Positions 29,484-38,294 of a DNA stretch of 64,000 nt are shown here, in pieces. Position numbers and translations under genes: made by a program. The DNA is taken from positions 62,001-126,000 of the forward strand of contig CAJXUY010000008.1 of assembly GCA_913060665.1 (NCBI GenBank). Direction: 5' to 3'. This DNA is from an uncultured Oleiphilaceae bacterium. GTDB lineage: Bacteria; Pseudomonadota; Gammaproteobacteria; Pseudomonadales; Oleiphilaceae. A model generated the notes under the pieces. The model did no database searches and was not told where the DNA came from. It saw nothing but the letters and a program-made list of their open reading frames with translations. Each line of letters starts with the position of its first letter. Position 1 is the stretch's first letter.

Positions 29484-29599
29484 TCTTTTGATCGGATGAT
29501 TGAATGCTTTTAATTATTTCTATCAGTGTTGGCCAATTCTGTGCATAGTACCCTTTATAACTTAATTTTAGTGTTGATAAAGGGTAAGCGTGTTCCACC

Positions 29600-31336
29600 A
29601 TGGTGCATGAAGATATATTGAAAGAAATCAATAAACAACAGCTGCCGACGCATTATTTGTCGACGGTTGAGTGTTACTTAATGCCGCTCGCGGCGAAAAT
29701 AGCGAAACTTAAATTGCGCAAAAAAGGTGCAATGATGGTCGGGGTGCAAGGAGGGCAAGGAACTGGAAAGTCCACGCTTGCCTTGTTTACATCCCTAGTA
29801 TTACAAACGACCCACCACCTCCGCACGGTTTGCCTTTCGCTGGATGATTTTTATCTCACCAAAAAAGAGCGTGAACAGCTCTCTGTTGATGTTCACCCAT
29901 TGCTAAAAACAAGAGGCGTTCCAGGCACTCATGATATTGGACTTGCAAGCAAGATTATCGCTAAACTAAACAGCATGAAAGAGGGTGATCATGTCCTGAT
30001 TCCCCGTTTTGACAAAGCGTTGGACGATAGAAAGCCTGAGTCGGAATGGGATCGAGTAAGCGGTAAGGTTGATGTCATTCTATTTGAAGGCTGGTGTGTT
30101 TCCGCCTCTTTTGAAGACGACTCACGGTTAAAAAAACCCATTAATAAGCTCGAATCTGAATATGATAAACTTGGCATATGGCGAGGGTGGGTTAATGAGC
30201 ATTTAAAGCATGAATACCCAATGCTTTTTGACCAGCTAGATTACCTAGTGGTGCTTCAGGCTCCGTCTTTTGATGTGATTTATGAGTGGCGACTGCTACA
30301 AGAGCATAAGCTTAAAGCTAGTATAGCCGATACACCTGGTAATCACAGTGGGGTTATGGAAGATGACCAAGTTGCTCACTTTATTCAGCACTATGAGCGC
30401 ATCACTCGGAGCTGTCTTAAAACGCTGCCAATGGATGCAGATTGCTTGTTTAAATTAGATAAAACTCATGGGATCTATGAGATGGTTGAAACAAAATTGA
30501 GTGGCCCGCTGATGGTTGTGACCGATTTGGATGGTACGCTTCTGGACCATTTTGATTATTCGTTTACCGCCGCTATGCCCGCACTAGGCTTACTTAAGCG
30601 CTTTGATATTCCGCTTATTATTAACACCAGTAAAACTTATACGGAAGTTGCAGGTATTAAGCATGAATTAGCAGTCGATACTCCTTGTATCGTCGAAAAT
30701 GGATCTGCTATCTATCTATCTAAGTCAGCTTGGCCGCTACTGGCTAGTCGGTTGACGGATGATCTATTACTAATAGGGGATCAATATGTCAAAATTTTCG
30801 GAGAGCCCAGAGCAAAAATACTAACCACTTTAGAGTGCTTAAAGGACCAGAACGGGTACCTGTTTGAGGGGTTCTCTGACTATACAGATGAAGCATTAAT
30901 AAAGACCACTGGGTTATCTCAGGAACGCGCTATTAAGGCCCTCAATCGACATTTCTCCGAACCTATTATTTGGCACGATAGCGAAGCGCGTTATCAGGAT
31001 TTTGAGGCTGATATTGAACGGTGTGGGCTAATGTTATTACGCGGAGGTCGTTTTATTCATGTGCTTGGGCATTGTGATAAGGGCCAGTCGCTAGACTGGT
31101 TGAAGAATCTATACAGTGAAAAAAATGGTGGCCAATCCGCTACATTGGTTGCGCTGGGAGATAGCCACAATGATAGCGCAATGTTGGCGATAGCCGATAT
31201 AGCGATAGTGGTTAAATCCCCCGTCCATGACTATCCAGAAATTACAGAACCTAAAGGAGAGGTTCGTTATACTTCTCAAGAGGGGCCTAAGGGGTGGAAT
31301 GAAGAGATACTTAAAGTCGTTGAACGAGCTAGCTAG
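29600..31336 (+). CDS. Fusion of glycerate-kinase-like P-loop domain and (mannosyl/glucosyl)-3-phosphoglycerate phosphatase
   Basis: A 578-residue two-domain protein. Residues 1 to about 305 resemble D-glycerate 3-kinase (GlxK/GLYK type): P-loop GVQGGQGTGKSTLA near residue 50, CLSLDDFYL, HPLLKTRGVPGTHD, PRFDKALDDR and FEGWCV. Residues from about 308 on are an HAD-IIB phosphatase of the mannosyl-3-phosphoglycerate phosphatase type: VVTDLDGTLLD (motif I nucleophile Asp), IINTSKTY (motif II), a Lys in HVLGHCDKGQSL (motif III) and ALGDSHNDSAML (motif IV). With the GpgS-like and phosphorylase genes downstream, the kinase would remake 3-phosphoglycerate from glycerate and the phosphatase would release glucosylglycerate. 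The specificity for glucosyl over mannosyl is inferred from the neighbours. No strong ribosome binding site is seen. Confidence 0.83.
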   Translation: MVHEDILKEINKQQLPTHYLSTVECYLMPLAAKIAKLKLRKKGAMMVGVQGGQGTGKSTLALFTSLVLQTTHHLRTVCLSLDDFYLTKKEREQLSVDVHPLLKTRGVPGTHDIGLASKIIAKLNSMKEGDHVLIPRFDKALDDRKPESEWDRVSGKVDVILFEGWCVSASFEDDSRLKKPINKLESEYDKLGIWRGWVNEHLKHEYPMLFDQLDYLVVLQAPSFDVIYEWRLLQEHKLKASIADTPGNHSGVMEDDQVAHFIQHYERITRSCLKTLPMDADCLFKLDKTHGIYEMVETKLSGPLMVVTDLDGTLLDHFDYSFTAAMPALGLLKRFDIPLIINTSKTYTEVAGIKHELAVDTPCIVENGSAIYLSKSAWPLLASRLTDDLLLIGDQYVKIFGEPRAKILTTLECLKDQNGYLFEGFSDYTDEALIKTTGLSQERAIKALNRHFSEPIIWHDSEARYQDFEADIERCGLMLLRGGRFIHVLGHCDKGQSLDWLKNLYSEKNGGQSATLVALGDSHNDSAMLAIADIAIVVKSPVHDYPEITEPKGEVRYTSQEGPKGWNEEILKVVERAS

Positions 31337-31426
31337 GTCTATAATGAGAGTCCTTTGCGGTTATTCGTTACGCCGTGAAAATGACGCAGACTAAGAATAA
31401 GTCAAAATAAGAAGGAGTAACAAATT

Positions 31427-32653
31427 ATGGGCGATTTTTATCAAAATGGGATTATTACGACACTTCATAATTTATCTCAGCGACCGGTTGAGGCGCTGGA
31501 AGAAGAATTACATCGATTTTCCAAAGCACGCCCCATGTCACTCATTCTACCTTCACTATATTCTGAATTGCAGGGAACTGCCTTGCCAAATATTGTGAAT
31601 GAGTTACGTGGCGCAACCTATTTAAACGAAATTGTTATAGGGCTTGATCGGGCGTCAGAAGATGAGTACAGAACAGCGCTTAAGTTTTTTTCGGCGCTGC
31701 CTCAGCATCACCGAGTGCTTTGGAATGAAGGCCCGAGACTTCAGGCCATTGATAAAAAATTACAAAAAGAAGGTCTGGCGCCTATGGAGTTAGGGAAGGG
31801 CCGTAACGTATGGTATTGCATGGGTTATACATTAGCTTCGGGTCGTGCCCAGTCTGTTGCACTGCATGATTGTGATATCGTAACCTATGAGCGTGGTCTA
31901 CTCGCGCGCCTTATTTACCCTGTCGCCAACCCGAACTTTAATTATGAATTCTGCAAAGGGTATTATGCTCGGGTTGCAAATGGGCAAATCAATGGCAGGG
32001 TCAGCAGGCTGTTAGTAACACCGTTGATCAGAGCACTGAAAAAGGTCTGTGGTTCGCTTGATTACTTAGAGTACCTAGATAGCTATCGGTATCCATTAGC
32101 TGGGGAGTTTTCGTTCAGATTAGATGTCTTGAATGACATTCGTATACCCAGCGATTGGGGGCTGGAAATTGGCGTGTTATCAGAAGTAAAGCGTAACTAT
32201 GCCACTAATAGACTTTGCCAAGTGGATATTGCAGACGTATATGATCACAAACATCAAAATCTTTCCGAAGCGGATGATAGCGGAGGCTTGTCAAAGATGT
32301 CGATTGATATATCCAAAGCACTCTTTAGAAAATTAGCTACCAATGGTGTGGTTTTCAACGCTGAAACGTTCAGAACCATTAAGGCATCGTACTTCCGTAT
32401 AGCGTTGGACTTTGTTGAAACCTATCGTAATGATGCCATTATTAACGGGCTTAATTTTGACATCCACTCTGAAGAAAAAGCGGTTGAACTGTTTACTCAA
32501 AATATTGTTAAAGCAGGGCATCAATTTTTGGAGCGGCCGATGGAAAAACCGTTTATTCCGAGCTGGAATAGGGTTGCGAGTGCGATACCTGATATTTTCG
32601 AGCAAATTAAAACCGCTGTAGAGTTAGATCACGAAGAGTTTTCTCAGGCGTAA
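31427..32653 (+). CDS. gpgS: Glucosyl-3-phosphoglycerate synthase (GpgS-like glycosyltransferase)
   Basis: A 408-residue GT-A glycosyltransferase, similar in layout to GpgS of the GT81 family, which transfers glucose from NDP-glucose to 3-phosphoglycerate. The SLILPSLYSEL start strand, EIVIGLDRAS, and the metal-binding motif ALHDCDIVTYE (DCD near residue 148) are seen, followed by YEFCKGYYARV and the YPLAGEFSFR segment expected for this group. AAGGAG lies 8 bases before the ATG. It follows the kinase-phosphatase fusion after 90 bases and precedes the phosphorylase by 25 bases, forming one operon. A mannosyl-3-phosphoglycerate synthase is less likely because the phosphorylase is of the glucoside type. 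Confidence 0.85.
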   Translation: MGDFYQNGIITTLHNLSQRPVEALEEELHRFSKARPMSLILPSLYSELQGTALPNIVNELRGATYLNEIVIGLDRASEDEYRTALKFFSALPQHHRVLWNEGPRLQAIDKKLQKEGLAPMELGKGRNVWYCMGYTLASGRAQSVALHDCDIVTYERGLLARLIYPVANPNFNYEFCKGYYARVANGQINGRVSRLLVTPLIRALKKVCGSLDYLEYLDSYRYPLAGEFSFRLDVLNDIRIPSDWGLEIGVLSEVKRNYATNRLCQVDIADVYDHKHQNLSEADDSGGLSKMSIDISKALFRKLATNGVVFNAETFRTIKASYFRIALDFVETYRNDAIINGLNFDIHSEEKAVELFTQNIVKAGHQFLERPMEKPFIPSWNRVASAIPDIFEQIKTAVELDHEEFSQA

Positions 32654-32678
32654 TCTATAGCGTCGAAATAGGTCTTTA

Positions 32679-34448
32679 TTGAGTGAGTCGAATGGGGTAC
32701 CGGTTATGATGGAAGAGCTAAGATTCAGAGTTATATCTCATCTGACTGTTCTGTATCCAGAACAGTCAGGTGAAACGAGAGCATTATTTGCTGATACGCT
32801 TATTCAGGCAATGGGCATTGGAGACAGTGTTCAGCCGCTCGCTCAGTACGAAAACCACTGGGACCAACACGATGTCTACGCGATCACCTATGGCGATACC
32901 TTTTTATCGCCGAGTGAAAAACCATTGAGATGCTTGCATCGCTTTTTAAATGATTATCTTGCGGGCACTATCAATAGTGTTCATATATTGCCGTTTTTTC
33001 CTTATAGCTCTGATGATGGATTTTCTGTTATCGACTATATGGCGGTCAATAAAACCCTTGGCGACTGGAGTGATATTGAATCGATAGCGGATGACTTTAA
33101 ACTTATGGCAGATCTGGTGATTAACCATTGCTCTGCAGAAAGCGTTTGGTTTAAAAACTACCTCGCGGGAGTAGAGCCAGGACTTAACTACTTTTTCGAA
33201 GCGTCTCCTGATGATGATCTTTCAGAGGTCGTTCGACCTCGAACATCGCCCCTATTAAAAGAGGTGACAACCCATGATGGGCAAAAACATATCTGGTGCA
33301 CATTTAGTCATGATCAGGTCGATTTGAACTTTGAAAACCCAGATGTATTGCTAGAGATTGTTAAAATCATTAAATGGTATCTCGATAATGGTATCGCGGT
33401 GTTTCGCTTCGATGCGGTTGCCTTTATATGGAAAATTGTTGGGTCCAGTAGCCTTAACTTATCCGAAACCCATGAAATTGTTCGACTCTTAAGAACACTG
33501 ATAGAAGCGCGGAAAAGTGATGCGGTGATTATCACCGAGACAAACATCCCGAATCGTGAAAATTTATCATATTTTGGCAATGCCAATGAGGCGCATGTTG
33601 TTTATAACTTTTCATTGCCTCCTTTGTTGATCAACACTCTGGTAACAGGCTGCTCCCATTATCTAAAAAACTGGTTAATGAGTATGCCTCCAGCCCAAAT
33701 GGGTACCACGTACTTTAATTTTGTTGCTTCACATGACGGCATCGGACTTAGGCCCGCAGAGGGGTTGTTGTCGGATGAAGAAACTAAATTATTATTGGAT
33801 ACCATGATGTCATTCGGTGGCGAGGTATCTTGGCGTGCGCTGGACAATGGCGAAAATAAGCCGTATGAAATCAATATTAGTTTATTTGAAGCATTAAAGG
33901 GTACTGTAAAGGGTGAAGATGAGTGGCAAGTTGAACGCTTTATATGTGCTCATGTTGTTATGCTGGCACTAGAGGGTATTCCCGCTATTTATATTCATAG
34001 TCTACTTGCCACTGGAAATGACTATGAGCGTATTCAGCGCACTGGTCATAAACGTTCAATTAATCGTCATCAATGGGACTATGCGGAACTCCAAGACAAT
34101 CTCAATTCACCATCATCCATCCATTATAAGGTGTTTAGCCGCCTGAAAAAAATGATTGATATTAGAGTCAAGCAGCCTGCATTTCACCCAAATGCAATTC
34201 AATATACCTTACATTTAGGGGATGGGGTGTTTGCGTTTTGGCGTCAGAGCTTGAGGCGAGACCAGAGTATTTTCGCCATTAATAATATTACTGACCAACC
34301 TCAGGATATTCCGTTAACGGCTATTAATTTGGTGGGGACGGATGAATGGGTGGACCTTATTACGGGTAACCGTTACCAGGACCTACATGGCTCTTTGCTA
34401 TTAGCTCCCTATCAGTCAGTTTGGCTTACCAACAAAAGTGAGTGCTAG
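32679..34448 (+). CDS. GH13 subfamily 18 phosphorylase, probable glucosylglycerate phosphorylase
   Basis: A 589-residue alpha-glucoside phosphorylase of the sucrose-phosphorylase type. The TIM barrel shows [45 protein letters not shown] (catalytic nucleophile Asp) and VIITETNIP (acid/base Glu), with ASHDGIG later, and a C-terminal beta domain. GH13_18 includes sucrose, glucosylglycerate and glucosylglycerol phosphorylases; the location behind a GpgS-like synthase and a glycerate kinase points to glucosylglycerate plus phosphate giving glucose-1-phosphate plus glycerate. The longest frame starts at TTG 32679, with AGG upstream; ATG 32706 is an alternative start. Confidence 0.83.
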   Translation: MSESNGVPVMMEELRFRVISHLTVLYPEQSGETRALFADTLIQAMGIGDSVQPLAQYENHWDQHDVYAITYGDTFLSPSEKPLRCLHRFLNDYLAGTINSVHILPFFPYSSDDGFSVIDYMAVNKTLGDWSDIESIADDFKLMADLVINHCSAESVWFKNYLAGVEPGLNYFFEASPDDDLSEVVRPRTSPLLKEVTTHDGQKHIWCTFSHDQVDLNFENPDVLLEIVKIIKWYLDNGIAVFRFDAVAFIWKIVGSSSLNLSETHEIVRLLRTLIEARKSDAVIITETNIPNRENLSYFGNANEAHVVYNFSLPPLLINTLVTGCSHYLKNWLMSMPPAQMGTTYFNFVASHDGIGLRPAEGLLSDEETKLLLDTMMSFGGEVSWRALDNGENKPYEINISLFEALKGTVKGEDEWQVERFICAHVVMLALEGIPAIYIHSLLATGNDYERIQRTGHKRSINRHQWDYAELQDNLNSPSSIHYKVFSRLKKMIDIRVKQPAFHPNAIQYTLHLGDGVFAFWRQSLRRDQSIFAINNITDQPQDIPLTAINLVGTDEWVDLITGNRYQDLHGSLLLAPYQSVWLTNKSEC

Positions 34449-34491
34449 GGTATGGTAAAAAAGGTTGATGCGACCCATTTACTTTAACGTC

Positions 34492-35010
34492 TTATTTACG
34501 TTTGGGCAGCAATCGCTTACTTCTTTCTTCGTTAATATTGTGAATCGTTTGTGATGTTTTTTCGGTGGGGGTTAGACGGGTAGGTTTTCGAGTAGAAAGC
34601 AATGCTTCGGTAATAACCCCCAGTTGTTTATTCACGACCTTTACTGATTTGTAAACATCGCTACTCGTTTGATCGTGAAGGTCTCTTAGTTTTCTATTTC
34701 TTGTTTTCGTCTTATCGGTGGATGATAAGTTATTGATGGTATTAAAGGCCGCGTCAGAGATTGACTGATGAATATTTTCAACCGCTACTGTACTGTTATT
34801 AACTGTTTTTTCTACCAGCGCCTGCTTGCTCTTCAATATAGCTTTACGTGATCGCTGCTTTCGTAAAAATGCTACTAGCCCTAGTGTTTTTTCATGGCTT
34901 GCGAGAATTTCAGTTTTAAGGTTTCTTACTTTAACCAATAAAACAACGTTGGCTATTAATGGAATGATAGCCAGTATCAGGAGTAGTGAGTTAAGCGTTT
35001 CAATATTCAT
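34492..35010 (-). CDS. Small inner-membrane protein, unrecognised (1)
   Basis: About 172 residues from ATG 35010 (or 178 from TTG 35028; neither has a clear ribosome binding site). One N-terminal membrane segment (TLNSLLLILAIIPLIANVVLLV) is followed by a cytoplasmic, basic, Lys/Arg/Thr-rich helical region with probable coiled coil and the C-terminal sequence RSKRLLPKRK. No known domain is recognised. It lies 27 bases after the paired gene 35038-35400 on the same strand, and the two are likely co-transcribed. It converges on the glucosylglycerate operon. Confidence 0.6.
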   Translation of the reverse strand: MNIETLNSLLLILAIIPLIANVVLLVKVRNLKTEILASHEKTLGLVAFLRKQRSRKAILKSKQALVEKTVNNSTVAVENIHQSISDAAFNTINNLSSTDKTKTRNRKLRDLHDQTSSDVYKSVKVVNKQLGVITEALLSTRKPTRLTPTEKTSQTIHNINEERSKRLLPKRK

Positions 35011-35037
35011 TAGGGTCGGGTTGTCCAATACTAACGT

Positions 35038-35400
35038 TTAGTGTTTATCGATAGTGACGGCTGCATTTACATTTTTCTCTTTAAGGCTCGTTTCAACTTC
35101 AGAGGCAACTTGTTCGTATACTTTTTTAATGATTAGCTCAGGCGCAAGCTGGCTGAGGTATTTTGTTAGAGGCTGCTCTCGTTTTGCCAACTCAAGAGGG
35201 TCATGTATTTCAATCATTACGCGCATATTAGGTGTGTATGGTGCCTTTTCAGCGTTAGGGAATGCTATCAGTTGTTCAAGCTGGCTGCGCGCTTGCTCAG
35301 ATTGGATCAATGTTTCTTTACTGAGTCTCACTTGCCTTAAAAGATAACAGGGAAATAGAGTGAGAATTGTGATGCTAAAGATAAATAATATTGATGCCAT
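35038..35400 (-). CDS. Small inner-membrane protein, unrecognised (2)
   Basis: 120 residues with an N-terminal membrane segment (ILFIFSITILTLFPCYLL) and a mostly helical soluble part. No family is recognised. The following gene on the same strand, 34492-35010, has the same architecture (one N-terminal helix plus charged soluble tail), which suggests that the pair forms a membrane complex. The ribosome binding site is weak. A 245-base gap separates it from the divergent Cds1-like gene; I see no clear operator there. Confidence 0.6.
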   Translation of the reverse strand: MASILFIFSITILTLFPCYLLRQVRLSKETLIQSEQARSQLEQLIAFPNAEKAPYTPNMRVMIEIHDPLELAKREQPLTKYLSQLAPELIIKKVYEQVASEVETSLKEKNVNAAVTIDKH

Positions 35401-35645
35401 AAACCGGTACGGATTTTTTAAAAATAGGATTGGCTAATTGAACCGTGAAGGGGGGCTCTTTGGCAAGTGAAACTTTAATGAATTTAGTCAAAGGTCTATT
35501 TGTTATAGCACTTCTACTATCCCTCACGGGTTATACAGAATAGTCTAAGCTTCAAGAAAAGACTAAATAGGTATTATGGTATCTTTGGTTGTTTGCGAGT
35601 GAGTTATTAATGCGATTGTTTGATGTAAGCAGGTAGGAGACTAGT

Positions 35646-36701
35646 ATGAGCGATTGGGTTCATCGAGCAATACAAAAGATTAACGCAGACTTTGCAAGGT
35701 CCGCTGACACTCATTTAATTAAGCTTGAGTTACCCGCTTGTGATGATATCGACCTTTATCTCAAAGATGAGTCTACTCATCCAACTGGCAGCTTAAAGCA
35801 TCGTCTTGCCCGTTCTCTATTTTTATATGGTTTATGTAACGGCTGGATAAAGGAGGGGACGACGGTGATTGAGTCCTCATCGGGCAGTACTGCAGTTTCA
35901 GAGGCCTATTTCGCACGGCTGCTCGGCGTACCGTTTATCGCGGTTATTCCAAAAGGAACGTCAAAAGAGAAGGTTGGCCAAATAGAGTTTTATGGCGGAA
36001 CCTGCCAGCTAGTCGAACCATCACTTATTTATGATGAATCCCGACGGTTCGCTGCGGAACTTAATGGTCATTATATGGATCAGTTCACCTATGCAGAAAG
36101 AGCAACCGATTGGCGAGGTAACAACAACATTGCAGAGTCAATATACTCCCAAATGGCCTTGGAGCGATTCGATACTCCTCGCTGGGTGATTATGAGTGCT
36201 GGTACTGGTGGTACCTCCGCCACCATCGGGCGCTACCTGCGTTATGAGTGTAAACCGACTCAGCTTTGTCTGGCTGATTGCGAGCGATCTGTTTTTTTTG
36301 ATTACTATGAGACCGGTAATCGACACTTAACCTTGGATAAACCCTCGCGGATTGAAGGAATAGGCAGGCCGCGAGTAGAGGCCTCGTTTATTCCTTCGTT
36401 GATTGATGATGCGGTGAGAGTCAGGGACAGCGATTCACTGGCAACCATGCGATTTGCCGAAGCGCTGCTGAATAAAAAATGTGGTGGCTCGACGGGTACT
36501 AACTTATATGCAGCTTTTCAAAAAATATCAGACATGAAACAAAAAGGCGAAAAAGGCAGTGTTGTGACGTTGTTGTGTGATTCTGGCGATCGCTATCTAG
36601 ATACCTATTACAATGATCAGTGGTTAGCAGAGCAGGGGTTTGATATTTCATCATGCACTCAAAAACTCAGAACGTTTTATGAAACAGGCATTCTGAAATA
36701 A
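35646..36701 (+). CDS. PLP-dependent cysteine-synthase-family enzyme, Cds1-like (possible L-cysteine desulfhydrase)
   Basis: A 351-residue fold-type II PLP enzyme. The Schiff-base Lys lies in [14 protein letters not shown], the cofactor-contacting loop is [12 protein letters not shown] in place of the usual SGNTG, the phosphate loop is [12 protein letters not shown], and the C-terminal [12 protein letters not shown] is typical of this branch. It is clearly different from CysM at 47169. The closest characterised relative I recognise is mycobacterial Cds1, which releases sulfide, pyruvate and ammonia from L-cysteine. The substrate here is inferred. A small membrane protein gene follows after 29 bases. 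Confidence 0.8.
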   Translation: MSDWVHRAIQKINADFARSADTHLIKLELPACDDIDLYLKDESTHPTGSLKHRLARSLFLYGLCNGWIKEGTTVIESSSGSTAVSEAYFARLLGVPFIAVIPKGTSKEKVGQIEFYGGTCQLVEPSLIYDESRRFAAELNGHYMDQFTYAERATDWRGNNNIAESIYSQMALERFDTPRWVIMSAGTGGTSATIGRYLRYECKPTQLCLADCERSVFFDYYETGNRHLTLDKPSRIEGIGRPRVEASFIPSLIDDAVRVRDSDSLATMRFAEALLNKKCGGSTGTNLYAAFQKISDMKQKGEKGSVVTLLCDSGDRYLDTYYNDQWLAEQGFDISSCTQKLRTFYETGILK

Positions 36702-36730
36702 AGCCTTTTTAACAAACCAGTAGGGTTAAT

Positions 36731-37027
36731 ATGCAGTTTCATACGGTTAGCAGTGCAATCAGTGTATTAAGACGGGGCACAAAAGACGCACAGTGGTTTG
36801 AGGCTGCGTCATTTCTGATTGATAGAGCATCACCTGAAGTTAAGCTAATGCTTGAAGTCGGGCGCGAGTTAGAGAGAAAAGAGAGGGCTGATAGTGAAAA
36901 GAACTCGTCAGCGTACCCCGTTAAGCGGTGGCTTCTGATTTTCTTGGGGGGCGTGTTTTTGGTGGGTAGTGCAGGGTATATCGGTTGGTTAATTACCCGA
37001 GGTATTGGGGTAAGTTGTGGCGTGTAA
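36731..37027 (+). CDS. Small membrane protein, unrecognised (3)
   Basis: A 98-residue protein with a soluble N-terminal part (MQFHTVSSAISVLRRGTKDA ... FLIDRASPEVKLMLEVGREL) and one C-terminal membrane helix (WLLIFLGGVFLVGSAGYIGWLI). No family is recognised. It is 29 bases downstream of the Cds1-like gene, probably in one operon with it. A strong palindrome 20 bases after the stop may act as terminator. The function is unknown. Confidence 0.65.
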   Translation: MQFHTVSSAISVLRRGTKDAQWFEAASFLIDRASPEVKLMLEVGRELERKERADSEKNSSAYPVKRWLLIFLGGVFLVGSAGYIGWLITRGIGVSCGV

Positions 37028-37046
37028 GCGGAAATATGCGAAGTAT

Positions 37047-37078
37047 ACCTATAGGGTGCGCAAGCGCACCCTATAGGT
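37047..37078. repeat. REP-like palindrome, family 2, single unit
   Basis: Perfect 15-base arms ACCTATAGGGTGCGC / GCGCACCCTATAGGT separated by two bases. The same arm sequence (TATAGGGTG, GCGCACCCTATA) reappears at 38229-38284 on the other side of yejK. It may also act as a transcript end for the upstream gene. Confidence 0.8.
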
Positions 37079-37115
37079 TCAACAACTAAGCCTGTTTCTG
37101 CATGCTTAATAGATT

Positions 37116-38132
37116 TTATTCTTCGCCTTTATCAATAAACTTTGCCAATTGCGCCTTGAGGCTTTTAGGGATCTCAGTAATGGTCAGTGTATCGTTAGAA
37201 GGGTTATAGTGTACTGATGACTGGATTAGGTCAGATGAAAACGAAAGGCTCATACCATTGCCTTTGCCTGCAAATCGAACCAAGTGTTTTAGCTTGCGGT
37301 TATCAGGCCTAAATTCAGTTTCGCTATTAATGGCTTTCTCTTCTCTGGCAAAGCTGGCGAAACGTTGGGGCTCGTTTTCGTCAAGATAGGTTGAAAGCTG
37401 TTCAATTTGTACCGGCTCACCTATCTGTTGTTGCTCAACACAAAAGTCATACGCCTTTTTGCGGTACTGAGTTGCATCTTTGTTTTCAACTTTATTGGTG
37501 TACTTCTCAAGCGTTTCTAGTAGTGTTTCGGTTTCTTTCTCGGTATCAATACTGTTTTGATAACCGAGGGTTTTAGAAAATACTTCCCCGGTTTTTGCTG
37601 CGCTTCGACTCATGGCGAGTACAAAGTAATCTTCTGAAGGGGTATCGCCCTGCCAATCAGATAGTTCTATTCGAGCCGCCATATCCAACTTTGAGGTATT
37701 TAGGTAATCAACGGTTTCAAGCTCCAGTGATCCGCTTAGCTCCATGCCAGATGCTGTCTCAAGAAATAGCAGATAAAAAACATCGCCATCTGCACGGCTA
37801 TCTAAGACAAACATCAAGTAACCATCGAGAGTGATAGGCTGCTCATCAAGATGCTGTTTAAAGGTCTCGGTGGTCTTCTGAGAAAAGCTCAAAAAACTCA
37901 TTTTGTCGTTCAGGGTTTCAGTTAGCCAGTTTGAGAACGGAGATTCACCGATGTCATCACTAAATCGCCCATACTTTTTCCCTGGTTTACCATTAAAGAG
38001 TTTCTTCTCTTGAGATAACAGTGATTCGTAATCAGCGGTGACCGTGAGTAGCTCGTCACGAAGTTTTAGCTCCGCAGGCTGATCATCTTGCCAACGGGTA
38101 ATACGATGAATAACGAGAGACTTAATGGCCAT
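37116..38132 (-). CDS. yejK: Nucleoid-associated protein YejK/NdpA
   Basis: A 338-residue cytoplasmic protein of the NdpA family. It starts MAIKSLVIHRITRWQDDQPA and contains RFSDDIGESPFSNWL and DYFVLAMSRSAAKTGEVF. The family associates with the nucleoid and is widespread in gammaproteobacteria, with no known enzymatic activity. It is flanked on both sides by palindromic repeats of the same family (37047-37078 and 38229-38284), so it is separated from its neighbours. Confidence 0.85.
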   Translation of the reverse strand: MAIKSLVIHRITRWQDDQPAELKLRDELLTVTADYESLLSQEKKLFNGKPGKKYGRFSDDIGESPFSNWLTETLNDKMSFLSFSQKTTETFKQHLDEQPITLDGYLMFVLDSRADGDVFYLLFLETASGMELSGSLELETVDYLNTSKLDMAARIELSDWQGDTPSEDYFVLAMSRSAAKTGEVFSKTLGYQNSIDTEKETETLLETLEKYTNKVENKDATQYRKKAYDFCVEQQQIGEPVQIEQLSTYLDENEPQRFASFAREEKAINSETEFRPDNRKLKHLVRFAGKGNGMSLSFSSDLIQSSVHYNPSNDTLTITEIPKSLKAQLAKFIDKGEE

Positions 38133-38228
38133 AATGTAGATACCCGAATACAGAAAAGAGGGACGATATTGTAACTCAGGAAAGGACGTAATGGGGAGAT
38201 AAAAATGGTTAGCAAAAATGAAATAGAA

Positions 38229-38284
38229 TTATAGGGTGTGCTTGCGCACCGAATAAACGGGCGGTGCGCGAGCGCACCCTATAA
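38229..38284. repeat. REP-like palindrome, family 2, inverted pair (BIME-like)
   Basis: Terminal 10-base perfect inverted repeat TTATAGGGTG (38229-38238) and CACCCTATAA (38275-38284), with inner GCGCACC / GGTGCGC arms around a short spacer. These are two copies of the unit at 37047-37078 facing each other, the organisation of a bacterial interspersed mosaic element. Confidence 0.8.
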
Positions 38285-38294
38285 TGTAGTTAGC

